33,189 nucleotides of DNA from Candidatus Dojkabacteria bacterium. GTDB lineage: Bacteria; Patescibacteriota; Dojkabacteria; B142; JAFGMG01. The stretch is from assembly GCA_016927655.1 (NCBI GenBank), contig JAFGMG010000011.1:1-33189 (forward strand), given 5' to 3'. Each line of letters opens with the position of its first letter. The stretch's first letter is position 1. Made by a program: the position numbers and the translations under genes. Below, piece after piece: positions 15,565-23,806 of this stretch. The notes beneath the pieces are model-generated. The model was not told the origin of the DNA, did not search any database, and saw nothing but the letters and a program-made list of their open reading frames with translations.

Positions 15565-16029
15565 ATGATCAAAGTTGTAAAACTTCAAGAATCCGAAATA
15601 TCTAAAATTATACCTCTATGGGAAGCTCAGGAAGACTTTCATTGTAAAATTGATTCTGTTTATTACCGGGCAGATCCGGGGTCTGTTGAATATCTTAAAA
15701 ATGCGATCAAAACAGGGTCTCCTGCAATATTTGCTGCGAAAGACGAGAGTGATTATGTTGGTTTTATAACAATCTCCATAGAAAAAGTTGATTATCATGA
15801 TACAAATATTGATGAATATGGGGAGATAATTGAGCTCTTTGTGAAGCCGGATTTTCGTGGTCAGGGTATAGGAAAGATACTTCTGGACAATGCTCATGCA
15901 TATCTGGCAAAAAAGAATATAAAATGGATTAAGCTTTATTGTTCCTCTTTCAATTCGGATGCACTTGCGTTCTACGAGAAACTTGGTTTTACCGATCGTC
16001 AAAGAGTGCTATTTAAGCCAATTAAATAA
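15565..16029 (+). CDS. GNAT-family N-acetyltransferase
   Basis: A 154-aa protein with the Gcn5-related acetyltransferase fold. The acetyl-CoA-binding motif A is visible as 'ELFVKPDFRGQGIGKILLDNAHAYL' (about residues 90-114; the R-G-Q-G-I-G loop binds the pyrophosphate), followed by 'IKLYCSSFNSDALAFYEKLGF' typical of the C-terminal half. The substrate cannot be told; it could be an antibiotic-like amine, a protein N-terminus or an amino sugar. It lies 12 nt after dnaN and 6 nt before FemAB, so it may serve in cell-wall metabolism. Upstream bases (AATATAA before the ATG) show no Shine-Dalgarno motif. Confidence 0.9.
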   Translation: MIKVVKLQESEISKIIPLWEAQEDFHCKIDSVYYRADPGSVEYLKNAIKTGSPAIFAAKDESDYVGFITISIEKVDYHDTNIDEYGEIIELFVKPDFRGQGIGKILLDNAHAYLAKKNIKWIKLYCSSFNSDALAFYEKLGFTDRQRVLFKPIK

Positions 16030-16035
16030 TATAAA

Positions 16036-17166
16036 ATGGATACTGCTTCAGATCAACAAGCTCAAAATGATTTTGTATCAAATTCTGCTTGGGGGGATAT
16101 TCTACAGTTCTGGCAGTGGGGAGAAGTAAAAAAAGAGGAAGGCTGGCAGAAGTTTTTAGTTGGGGAGAGCTTGAGGGTTCGCTCAATGGTTTTAATGAAA
16201 AAAGTCCCTGGACTTGGAAATTACGCATACGTTCCTCATGGGCCTGTTTTTGAAAGTGTTGAGGATTTGAAAGCTGGAATTGAAGAATGGAAAACTGCTC
16301 TGCTTCAATTTGCCAAGTCGCATAACTGTTTTGTAATCGAGATTGACCCAAAAATCGGGTATTTGCGAGATGAGGTTTTGCCAATTTCTGAAGGGGATGA
16401 GGATTTGCGAAAGAAAAATGAGATTGTAAACAGAAATATTAAAAATCTCTCGCATTTTTACAACCCAGAGATTCTTGAAATTCTACAAGCTGCAGGCTTC
16501 AAGAAAACTTCCAGAAATATGCAGCCTACCCACAAACTGCTCTACTCTCTGGATCTCTCAGATGATGAATTGATGAGTCTGATGGATAAAAATACCAGGT
16601 ACAATATCGGTTATGCAGAAAGAAAAGGCGTGCAAGTTGAGCATTATTTCCCGGATAATCCGCAAATTGGAGAGAGATTAAAAGTCTTTTATAGCCTGAC
16701 GAAGGAAATGCAATCAAGAGTTGGCGGATATCCAATAAGGCCTTATGAATCTTTTGTAAAGTTATTTGAAGTATTTAAAGGGACTCAAAACATTGTACTT
16801 TTTGAGGCGAGCTTCGAAGGAGATCCAATTATCATGAATATTTCCCAATTTACAAAAAACTGGTCATCGAGTTTTTATGCTGGGTCAAATAGATTGCACT
16901 CAAATGTGAAGGCGCCTTATTTGATCAGGTGGAAGTCGACACAGCTTGCAAGAGAATTCGGAAGCAAGGTTTATGATTTCTGGGGAATCATCCCAAAATC
17001 CAGACAGCACAAAGGTTATTCCGATCATAAGCTGAGTTTTGGCGGGACTAGAATCGATCATGTCGGATTGATGCAGCTGCCTTTGAATGGGACCAAAACG
17101 GCTATACTCAATAATGTCATTCCACTTAGAACAAAAATTGCTGAATTTAAAAGAAAAATTTTTTAG
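16036..17166 (+). CDS. FemAB-like peptidoglycan branch aminoacyltransferase
   Basis: A 376-aa protein of the FemABX family, which adds amino acids from aminoacyl-tRNA to the lipid II stem peptide. Family features: 'LQFWQWGEVKKEEGW' near residues 25-39, 'GLGNYAYVPHGPVFE' near 58-72, 'RNMQPTHKLLYSLDLSDDELMSLMDKNTRYNIGYAERKGV' (in order, residues about 159-198), and the second GNAT fold with 'YAGSNRLHSNVKAPYLIRWKSTQLAREFGSKVYDFWG' near 281-317. Length is normal. Together with mltG it indicates a cross-linked peptidoglycan. It is third in the dnaN operon-like run. Confidence 0.92.
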   Translation: MDTASDQQAQNDFVSNSAWGDILQFWQWGEVKKEEGWQKFLVGESLRVRSMVLMKKVPGLGNYAYVPHGPVFESVEDLKAGIEEWKTALLQFAKSHNCFVIEIDPKIGYLRDEVLPISEGDEDLRKKNEIVNRNIKNLSHFYNPEILEILQAAGFKKTSRNMQPTHKLLYSLDLSDDELMSLMDKNTRYNIGYAERKGVQVEHYFPDNPQIGERLKVFYSLTKEMQSRVGGYPIRPYESFVKLFEVFKGTQNIVLFEASFEGDPIIMNISQFTKNWSSSFYAGSNRLHSNVKAPYLIRWKSTQLAREFGSKVYDFWGIIPKSRQHKGYSDHKLSFGGTRIDHVGLMQLPLNGTKTAILNNVIPLRTKIAEFKRKIF

Positions 17167-17177
17167 GTTTATTTAAA

Positions 17178-17984
17178 ATGAGGTTGATTCCAAAAAAGCC
17201 CGCTATCATTATTGCCATAGTCCTTGTTTTAATGCTTCTTGTCTGTGTTGCGCTTTTAAGGTTTGCACTCTATATCGACGTAGAAGAAAGCGAATGGGTT
17301 TCTATTGGTCTGGAGGCTAGCGAAGAGATGAAAATTGTTGTGTTCTCGGATTCACACTTGGGTTGTGCTTATGATGAGAAAAAAAGCGGTTTCTTGAAGA
17401 GAATTATCGAACCTGCTGATATGGTTATTATCAATGGCGATTTTTGGGATTATTATCAATGTGATTTCGAGGAGTTTCTAACCAGCGGATATGAGGATTT
17501 ATTCTCTGAATTGAAAAATAAAGAGACGGTTTACATTTATGGAAATCACGATTTGAAAAATTTTTCAGATGAACGGGTTGATATGTTCTCGGATTATGCC
17601 GGGGATGAATTGAAACTCACGGTTGATGGGAATATTTATCATTTCGAGCATGGGAATAGAATTTCTCCATCACTTGAAGAACGTTATCCTTATCTATTTA
17701 GAAACAGGCAATCAATTCGTCTTGGAAGTATTGCGGAGGCTTTTGGGGTTAGAGTGTTTGGCGATTCTTATTTTTCAGCTATTTACCGCTCGGGAAACAA
17801 CCTTATAAAAGAAGAAGCAAAAGAAACAATGGACGAAAATGAAATCTTATTTACCGGGCATACTCATTACGCAGAAATTGATACTGAAAATCACTTTGTA
17901 AATGATGGGTTGATAAGACATGGGTACGGGAATTATGTTTTGATTGAGGGTGGAGAGATTGAACTTGTGCAGGAGAGATATTAA
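17178..17984 (+). CDS. Membrane-anchored metallophosphoesterase
   Basis: A 268-aa protein with one N-terminal membrane segment (about residues 9-31, after RLIPKK) and a calcineurin-like phosphoesterase domain. All metal motifs are intact: D58-S-H60, GD88 (NGDFWD), GNHD at 122-125, 'HFEHGNR' near 155 and GHTH near the C-terminus. Basic residues before the segment put the enzyme outside the membrane. Members act on phosphodiesters or lipid pyrophosphates (LpxH- or YkuE-like); this sequence does not decide. It follows FemAB by 11 nt, so a role in recycling cell-wall lipid carriers or teichoic-like polymers is possible but unproven. Confidence 0.9.
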   Translation: MRLIPKKPAIIIAIVLVLMLLVCVALLRFALYIDVEESEWVSIGLEASEEMKIVVFSDSHLGCAYDEKKSGFLKRIIEPADMVIINGDFWDYYQCDFEEFLTSGYEDLFSELKNKETVYIYGNHDLKNFSDERVDMFSDYAGDELKLTVDGNIYHFEHGNRISPSLEERYPYLFRNRQSIRLGSIAEAFGVRVFGDSYFSAIYRSGNNLIKEEAKETMDENEILFTGHTHYAEIDTENHFVNDGLIRHGYGNYVLIEGGEIELVQERY

Positions 17985-17985
17985 G

Positions 17986-18034
17986 TTGACAGGTATAATT
18001 TTATATGTATAATATTACGTAATATATTACGTAA
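17986..18034 (+). promoter_or_regulatory. Promoter and 20-bp palindromic operator of the VapBC-like pair
   Basis: TTGACA (17986-17991), a 16-nt spacer, TATAAT (18008-18013), then the perfect palindrome TTACGTAATATATTACGTAA (18015-18034), itself two TTACGTAA palindromes separated by TATA. It covers the predicted transcript start and lies 6 bp before the antitoxin ATG, as for an autorepressing antitoxin. Confidence 0.8.
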
Positions 18035-18040
18035 GAAGTT

Positions 18041-18313
18041 ATGAAACTTCCAAAAGTAACGAGCACAACTGAGCTTCAAAGAAACATTTCTGTTCTTACT
18101 AAGGCTCCAGACGATGAGGTACATATCATTACAAAGGGAACTACAGAAATTGGGGTTTATATGCCCATGCCATTTTATGAAAAAGCAATTAAACCGGAGT
18201 ATGAAGAGTATGTGAATAAAAAACGTGCATACAAACTTCCGCCAAAAACGCTTTCTCTTTTAAGAGAGATTGATCCAGTCAAATACCAAAGAGATATTAG
18301 AAAAGAATATTAA
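18041..18313 (+). CDS. Antitoxin of VapBC-type module (Phd/YefM-like)
   Basis: A 90-aa protein. 'TSTTELQRNISVLTKAP' followed by 'EVHIITKGTTEIGVYMP' is the Phd/YefM DNA-binding fold (the common form is a helix, then 'v.itr.g.p.avl..'). The charged C-terminal half (YEEYVNKKRAYKLPPKT and DPVKYQRDIRKEY) should bind the toxin. Its TAA overlaps the toxin ATG by one base (TAATG), so the two are translationally coupled. It probably represses its own promoter at the adjoining 20-bp palindrome. Confidence 0.82.
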   Translation: MKLPKVTSTTELQRNISVLTKAPDDEVHIITKGTTEIGVYMPMPFYEKAIKPEYEEYVNKKRAYKLPPKTLSLLREIDPVKYQRDIRKEY

Positions 18314-18666
18314 TGAAATTACTTGACACTAATGCACTTATAAGGCATTTCCAAGATAGTAATGGAGTTGTATTGCCTGATGAATATGCAATATCGAGGA
18401 TTACTTATGTTGAATTTCTCTCGTTTCGGGATATGGTTGAAGAAGAAGTAAATGGATATATAGAAGTATTGGAAAATGCTTTTAGAATAATTGAATTAGA
18501 TTCTACTTTGGCGAGTTCAGCAGCGGCTCTCAGAAGAAGGCTTGCCATTCCACTTGGAGACTCAATTATTTTAGCCACCGCTCTTGATTACGATCTAAAA
18601 CTTGTAACTAGTGACAAGAGGCTTAAGAGAAAGTATGATAAGCTTATTACTCTAAAGTATATTTAG
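18313..18666 (+). CDS. PIN-domain toxin (VapC-like ribonuclease)
   Basis: A 117-aa PIN-domain protein. The four acidic metal ligands expected in VapC are visible: D5 (LLDTNALI), E34 (TYVEFLSF), D83 (PLGDSIILATA) and D101 (VTSDKRL). VapC toxins cut specific tRNAs or rRNA; the target is not predictable here. It overlaps the upstream antitoxin by one base. The next gene, a DegT-type aminotransferase, starts 8 nt after its stop, so the toxin-antitoxin promoter may also drive the downstream surface genes unless they have their own. Confidence 0.9.
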   Translation: MKLLDTNALIRHFQDSNGVVLPDEYAISRITYVEFLSFRDMVEEEVNGYIEVLENAFRIIELDSTLASSAAALRRRLAIPLGDSIILATALDYDLKLVTSDKRLKRKYDKLITLKYI

Positions 18667-18674
18667 TTGGTTTC

Positions 18675-19916
18675 ATGGAGAACTTATTCATCGGCACATC
18701 GCCAAATATTCAAAAAGATGATATCTGGCTGATCTTCAAGTTATTGCTCCAGCCATGGAAATGGGGAAGACAAGAATATGTCAAAGACTTCGAGAGTCAG
18801 ATGGCAGAGTATCTTGGAGGAGAAGTCCACTCGGTTGCCTTTGATTCTGCCAGAACTTCTTTGTTTCAACTGCTCAAAGCCTGGGAAATAGGCGGTGGTG
18901 ATGAAGTAATCGTACCTAGCTTTACCTGTGTTGTCGTAGTAAATCCAATTTTGGAACTTGGGGCAAAGCCTGTATACATTGATACAGACCCTGTAACTTT
19001 AAACATTGATCTTGAAGATTTGAGTTCGAAAGTAACAAAAAATACAAAAGCGATACTTGTGCAGCATACTTTTGGAATACCGGTTGATGTCAAAAGAGTG
19101 CGCGAAATTGTAGGGCCGGATGTAATAATTATCGAAGATCTTGCTCACTACTTGCATCCTAAAGCTATAAGCGTAGAGTCCGATGCGGCGATTTTGACTT
19201 TCGGGATAGAAAAAATGATGACAAGTATGAGGGGCGGAATGGCGGTCGTGAAGGATGGTAACGAAAAAATATTTGAGAAACTTGTTGCAGCTCAAAGTGA
19301 GGCGAAGAGATTTGGCAGATGGCGGATCTTTAAGTGGCTGCTCAATCCTTTAATATGGGCTGTAGCAACACCGACATATTTCTGGGGATTTGGGCGAATG
19401 AGTTTCGGCAGACTTCTTTCAAAACTTGGACACAAGCTGGGCATGATGGGCAATGCGATGGAAGTCTGCGAGTACCGGGGATGTTTTCCTAATTGGATGC
19501 CGGCTAAAATGCCAGGTGCATTGGCGATACTGGGCATGAACCAATTAGGCAAGCTTGATGTTCTAAATGAGCACCGAAGCAGGATTGCAGGGATTTATGA
19601 AGGCAAACTCGAGAAGAAAAATTCGAATATAAAAGATTATTTCCCCTTGCGCTATCCTCTTCTTGTTAAAAACCCAGCTGAAGTTAAGGCGGTATTTCGC
19701 AAAAAACATGTAATTATCGGTAACTGGTACGAAAGAATTCTTTATACCAGGCCGGAATACCTGAAAGACTTACAATTAGACTTATTAGATATTCCAAATA
19801 CTGTAAAAATTACAAAACACATCATCAACCTCCCGACATTTATAAAAGTAAGTAAAAACGATGCGCGGGAAATTGCGGATACGGTAAAACCTTACTTATT
19901 AGATCATCTGCCATGA
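18675..19916 (+). CDS. DegT/DnrJ/EryC1-family PLP-dependent aminotransferase
   Basis: A 413-aa type I-fold PLP enzyme, family of sugar aminotransferases that make amino-deoxy sugars for surface glycans. Motifs: 'FDSARTSLFQLLKA' near 56-69 (cofactor phosphate region), 'GGDEVIVPSFTCVVVVNPIL' near 74-93, D155 in 'IIEDLAH' (pyridine N ligand), and the Schiff-base Lys K180 in 'FGIEKMMTSMRGG'. The later half has an insertion-like membrane-near region (WLLNPLIWAVATPTYFWGFG), unusual in this family and perhaps an interfacial helix. It starts 8 nt after vapC and its stop overlaps the next start by 4 nt (ATGA), so it is coupled to the single-span surface protein. The sugar substrate is unknown. Confidence 0.88.
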   Translation: MENLFIGTSPNIQKDDIWLIFKLLLQPWKWGRQEYVKDFESQMAEYLGGEVHSVAFDSARTSLFQLLKAWEIGGGDEVIVPSFTCVVVVNPILELGAKPVYIDTDPVTLNIDLEDLSSKVTKNTKAILVQHTFGIPVDVKRVREIVGPDVIIIEDLAHYLHPKAISVESDAAILTFGIEKMMTSMRGGMAVVKDGNEKIFEKLVAAQSEAKRFGRWRIFKWLLNPLIWAVATPTYFWGFGRMSFGRLLSKLGHKLGMMGNAMEVCEYRGCFPNWMPAKMPGALAILGMNQLGKLDVLNEHRSRIAGIYEGKLEKKNSNIKDYFPLRYPLLVKNPAEVKAVFRKKHVIIGNWYERILYTRPEYLKDLQLDLLDIPNTVKITKHIINLPTFIKVSKNDAREIADTVKPYLLDHLP

Positions 19917-20590
19917 AAAATAAATGGCTTGTGATAGTTGTTTTGATGCTCTTTTTATGTATGTTGTCTTGTATTTTTGCAATGGGTGGATATTTTATTT
20001 ACCGCGAATACTATCAAAGCGCAGACGATGAGAAGGAAAGCATCGAAGATGAAACTATGGCGGAGCCTGAAACTGAAGAAAGCGAAGATGAAGAGCAGGT
20101 ATTAAGCAGTGAACCGTTTGAATTTAGTGTTGAAGAGATATTTGTCGCAGGGAGCAGTCTGACATTTAGCGGTATTATGCCAACAGACTCTGAAGTGGTG
20201 CTGCTTGATAGTGATAATCTCGACCGGGCGGTAATTTCCGGCAGAGGCTTCGATCTTTATTTCAATTTGTTTTATGAGGCATACAATCTAGAATATGAAG
20301 TGCTCGAAGAGAATGTTGTAAGCAATGCCCAATTTGGTGATCTGCATAGATATAATGATCTTTCTTCATCTTCAACAAGCTATGGCTATACAAATTCTCT
20401 GAGTTCTCATTACTGCGACGCACCGGGCTCTCCAATCGGAGTTAATCCTCCTTGCGGCAATGGTGCTGTGAGTTTTACTGACAATGTCGGCGAGTCTTTC
20501 TTTTTCTTAAGCTGCGTTTATTCAACTCCAGGTGGACTTGAAAGCTGCGATGATATTGTCTCAACTCTTGAAGTTGTGGGCGAAAGATAA
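19913..20590 (+). CDS. Single-span surface protein with acidic linker
   Basis: A 225-aa protein: short basic N-terminus (KNKW), membrane segment about residues 5-30 (LVIVVLMLFLCMLSCIFAMGGYF), a very acidic linker (about 37-62, Glu/Asp-rich) and an outer domain with paired Cys (CDAPGSP...PPCG and LSCVYS...LESCDD). It ends in 'DDIVSTLEVV', a motif like the 'ILSSLNVI' end of the next gene, so the two look like distant paralogues. No enzyme motif is seen. The start overlaps the aminotransferase stop, which suggests a joint role at the surface; glycosylation is one guess only. Confidence 0.8.
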   Translation: MKNKWLVIVVLMLFLCMLSCIFAMGGYFIYREYYQSADDEKESIEDETMAEPETEESEDEEQVLSSEPFEFSVEEIFVAGSSLTFSGIMPTDSEVVLLDSDNLDRAVISGRGFDLYFNLFYEAYNLEYEVLEENVVSNAQFGDLHRYNDLSSSSTSYGYTNSLSSHYCDAPGSPIGVNPPCGNGAVSFTDNVGESFFFLSCVYSTPGGLESCDDIVSTLEVVGER

Positions 20591-20623
20591 AAGCTTTATA
20601 CTATTTTAGTTAATTTATTAACT
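20574..20623 (+). promoter_or_regulatory. Candidate promoter with 16-bp inverted repeat
   Basis: TTGTGG (20574-20579), a 17-nt spacer and TATACT (20597-20602), then AGTTAATTTATTAACT (20608-20623), two 7-base arms with a 2-base centre at the predicted transcript start. This would let the 20631 gene be controlled apart from the DegT gene. Confidence 0.45.
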
Positions 20624-20630
20624 GCTCTAT

Positions 20631-21497
20631 ATGGAAGAAAAAAACACTACTCCTGCCGAAGAACCTAAAAAGAACGAAATGCCTGAAAAACCCATAAAGG
20701 CTGGAACAAAAACTCCAAAATTTAGCATGTTTATGATAATAGGAGCGCTTCTTGTCATCTTTCTCTGTATTGTTGGGTTGTTAATTATGTATTATTTCTA
20801 TCAAAAGGATCAAAATGATGCTGTAGGTGGAGATACACAGCAATCTGAAGATGGAGATGAAGAGGAAAATCCAGAAGAGGCTGATAATGATAATCAAATT
20901 GAAGAAGTTGAAACGGTTCCATATATGGGTACTTATGTAACAGCTGATCTGCCTGATGGCTGGATTATTACGGAGTATGAGGATGGAAACGGCGACTATG
21001 GGCTGCTTTCTGATGGAACTTATGACGGGTTGACTGCACTTACTGTTACAAATCCGGACGGAGACGTTGTATTTAAAATCGAAGCAGTAAATGGAATCGG
21101 CGGGACTGGGGAATGTTCTCAGGTTTATCAGTTTCCTGAAACCGAAGCTTCGTATATTCAGGAACAAGAAGATTTGGCTTTTGGCTTGAATGGTGTAGTC
21201 CCCCCTACAGTTGATCTTTCCGGGCAAAACTATATCGAATTTGAACTTTTTGGGATGGAAGGAAGATTTCTTGGAAATGGGGTTTACTGGAATGTTGCAG
21301 CTGTGGGATCAAATGCCTTTAATCCCGCATGCAATATTCTTCAAGTAGCACTTGATGAGTCCGGCCTGAGTTTTACGTATACAGCTTCAGGTCAAAGTTC
21401 TGTTGTGGAAACATATATGCCTGGTGTTACAAGTGATTTTGAATATTTTGACGCTGAAGAATTAGGAGCAATTTTGAGTTCATTGAATGTGATCTAA
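20631..21497 (+). CDS. Single-span surface protein with acidic linker, related to upstream neighbour
   Basis: A 288-aa protein with a cytoplasmic N-terminus of about 30 residues rich in Glu, Lys and Pro, and one membrane segment (about 34-56, FMIIGALLVIFLCIVGLLIMYYF). An acidic linker follows (about 60-90, Asp/Glu-rich), then an outer domain of about 195 residues beginning 'TVPYMGTYVTADLPDGWIITEY' with two Cys (GECSQVY and PACNILQ). It ends in 'LGAILSSLNVI', resembling the end of the preceding protein. No known domain is recognised. It is convergent with the uvrD-type gene, 34 bp apart, and I see no clear terminator between them. Confidence 0.8.
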   Translation: MEEKNTTPAEEPKKNEMPEKPIKAGTKTPKFSMFMIIGALLVIFLCIVGLLIMYYFYQKDQNDAVGGDTQQSEDGDEEENPEEADNDNQIEEVETVPYMGTYVTADLPDGWIITEYEDGNGDYGLLSDGTYDGLTALTVTNPDGDVVFKIEAVNGIGGTGECSQVYQFPETEASYIQEQEDLAFGLNGVVPPTVDLSGQNYIEFELFGMEGRFLGNGVYWNVAAVGSNAFNPACNILQVALDESGLSFTYTASGQSSVVETYMPGVTSDFEYFDAEELGAILSSLNVI

Positions 21498-21531
21498 GGC
21501 TCAAGGTGAAAATATAGAATTTTTGATTTTG

Positions 21532-23712
21532 CTAAAGCTTCTCCAACCTGGCGTATTCGGTGGCGAGCTCTTTAATGCCTGCTTTCTGAAATTGGATCTT
21601 GATGGTGTCAGCGTCGATTGAGAGAATTGTGCCTATCCCGAAGTACTGGTTTTTGACTTTATCTCCTGGTTTTATATTGAAATATTCTTTAGGAGTGTCA
21701 TCTGTGCTTGCTTCAAAATCTCCCTCAACCTCCTCCCAGGTGTCTTCCAAGACAGACTCACTGCCAGCTAGAAATTCAAGTAATTCTGAAGGGAGCTCGC
21801 CAATAAACCTTGAAATAATAGTTGTATTGAGACTTCCCATAAATCTTCTGTTTTGCGCATATGTCAGGTATAGCTTTTCTTTTGCTCTTGTAAATGCAAC
21901 ATAGGCCAGTCTTCTCTCTTCCTCCAGTTCGGCAGGGTCCACGTAGCTTCTGGAATGCGGGAATAGATTTTCTTCAAGACCGGCAACGAAAACCAGATCA
22001 AATTCAAGGCCTTTCGCTGAGTGAATAGTCATCAGATTCACAGCTTCAGATGTTGTTGTAGAACGCTCTTTCGAATAATCCTGCAGCAAAGAGATATCTT
22101 CCAGAAACTCAGTCATAATCTCGATGGCAATGCTGTCTTTGTATTTGCTGGCGAAAGTTAAAAACTCTTTTATATTTTCGATTTTTGCCTGCCCCTCCTC
22201 TGTCTGATCGTCATATTCTTCAAGAATTTTTGTTTCTTCAAGCAGATATTTTATAAAATCAAGCAGATTTGTATTTTGCATCTTCAGTTTTAGATTCTCT
22301 ATAAGTGCAGCAAAGTCTCTAAGCTTTTTATTGTGGCCGCTATTGAAATTTTGAGATAAAATTTCTGCATTATTTAAAAGATTAAGAATAGAGATATCCT
22401 CCCTCGAAGATAGATATTTAAGTTCTGTTATTGTTGTTTTTCCTAGTCCTCTTTTTGGAAAATTAATAATCCTCTCAAGATTAACATCGTCATTTTCATT
22501 TGCCAGTATACGTAGATAAGCGATTATGTCTTTGATTTCTTTGCGATCATAAAATTTTACATTACCTATGAGTCTATATGGAATATTAAAATTAATCATG
22601 GCCTCTTCAATTTGTCTTGATTGCGCATTTGTCCGATACAAAACTGCAATTTTATTTAAACTCGCTTGCGAGCCTCGAATTGTTTCTGCGATAAAATTTG
22701 CCTCGTCTTTTTCATCATATGATTCATAGACCTTGATTAGATCTCCCTCTTTGTTTTCAGTCCAGAGTTTTTTTGGTTTTTGCTCGGAATTGTTTTTGAT
22801 TATGTGATTTGTAGCATCAAGAATAACTTTTGTTGAGCGGTAATTCTGTTCGAGTTTGATAACTTTTGTGGCCTTGTTGTCTTTTTCGAAATTTAAAATA
22901 TTTCTAATATCAGCACCGCGCCATTTGTATATACTTTGAGCGTCATCGCCCACTACAAAGATGTTTGCGTGCTTTTGCCCGAGAATTTTTATCAGCAGAT
23001 ACTGGGCATAATTTGTATCCTGATACTCATCAACTAGGATGTATTTGAAAATCCGCTGATACTTGTCCTTGAATTCCGGAATTTTCAAGAGTTCAATTGT
23101 TTTACCAATAAGGTCATCGAAGTCTAGCGCGCCGGCATTCTTCAAAGCTTTTTGATAAAGCGGGAAAATCTGAGCAACAGTCTGCTGAAAAGGACCGTAT
23201 GCATGTGGCGCAAAGTCTTTAGGAGACAGCAGTTCGTTCTTTGCCGATGAAATGACTGAGAGAACACCTTTTGGTGAGTAGTCTTTGGTGCTTAAGTTTA
23301 ATTCTTTGAGAATGTCTCTAATAAGCTTCTGCTGGTCTGTCGGGTCATAAATGACAAAATTCCTGCCAATACCGATATTTTCTCCATCAATACGCAAAAT
23401 GCGAGCGCAAATTGAATGAAATGTGCCAGCCCAGGGGAGCGAGTAACCATAGGCCCAATTACCTGAAGCTTTTTTTTGAGTCAGCAGTTTTTCGATTCTC
23501 TCCTTAATTTCTCCTGCGGCTTTGTTTGTGAAAGTTACGGCGAGGATTTCGTTTGGCTGGGCCAGTTTTTGATCCAGAATATATGCAATCCTGTGAGTTA
23601 GTACTTTTGTTTTTCCGCTGCCAGCTCCTGCCAGCACCAAAACTGGCCCCTCTGTTGCCAAAACAGCCTCTTTTTGTTTGTCGTTGAGTTGTTCAAGTAA
23701 TGGATTGGACAT
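21532..23712 (-). CDS. UvrD/PcrA-type superfamily 1 DNA helicase
   Basis: A 726-aa ATP-dependent 3'-5' helicase for repair and for removing proteins from DNA. Motifs in order: Q-motif 'LNDKQKEAV' (9-17), Walker A GAGSGKT (29-35), 'AVTFTNKAAGEI', 'GTFHSICARIL', Walker B 'LVDEYQDTN', 'VVGDDAQSIYKWRGA', 'LEQNYRS', 'LMTIHSAKGLEFDLVFV' and 'EERRLAYVAFTRAKEKLYL'. The C-terminal 'FKPGDKVKNQYFGIGTILSID'-like segment (here IKPGDKV...) is the Tudor-like RNA-polymerase-binding region of PcrA/UvrD. Length is normal. The -10 box lies 5 nt before the ATG. PcrA and UvrD cannot be separated by sequence alone. Confidence 0.95.
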   Translation of the reverse strand: MSNPLLEQLNDKQKEAVLATEGPVLVLAGAGSGKTKVLTHRIAYILDQKLAQPNEILAVTFTNKAAGEIKERIEKLLTQKKASGNWAYGYSLPWAGTFHSICARILRIDGENIGIGRNFVIYDPTDQQKLIRDILKELNLSTKDYSPKGVLSVISSAKNELLSPKDFAPHAYGPFQQTVAQIFPLYQKALKNAGALDFDDLIGKTIELLKIPEFKDKYQRIFKYILVDEYQDTNYAQYLLIKILGQKHANIFVVGDDAQSIYKWRGADIRNILNFEKDNKATKVIKLEQNYRSTKVILDATNHIIKNNSEQKPKKLWTENKEGDLIKVYESYDEKDEANFIAETIRGSQASLNKIAVLYRTNAQSRQIEEAMINFNIPYRLIGNVKFYDRKEIKDIIAYLRILANENDDVNLERIINFPKRGLGKTTITELKYLSSREDISILNLLNNAEILSQNFNSGHNKKLRDFAALIENLKLKMQNTNLLDFIKYLLEETKILEEYDDQTEEGQAKIENIKEFLTFASKYKDSIAIEIMTEFLEDISLLQDYSKERSTTTSEAVNLMTIHSAKGLEFDLVFVAGLEENLFPHSRSYVDPAELEEERRLAYVAFTRAKEKLYLTYAQNRRFMGSLNTTIISRFIGELPSELLEFLAGSESVLEDTWEEVEGDFEASTDDTPKEYFNIKPGDKVKNQYFGIGTILSIDADTIKIQFQKAGIKELATEYARLEKL

Positions 23713-23717
23713 GGTTG

Positions 23718-23726
23718 ATTATATCA
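23718..23726 (-). promoter_or_regulatory. Extended -10 promoter of the uvrD-type gene, leaderless type
   Basis: TGATATAAT with TATAAT at 23723-23718, followed by CAACC and the ATG. The transcript should start at or next to the start codon. Confidence 0.6.
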
Positions 23727-23806
23727 GCGGTGCAAGTTTAGCAGAAATGATAGATAAATCCCTAGTTTTTTAACCCCTGGGATTGATTCTATGCTAACAT
23801 TATTTC

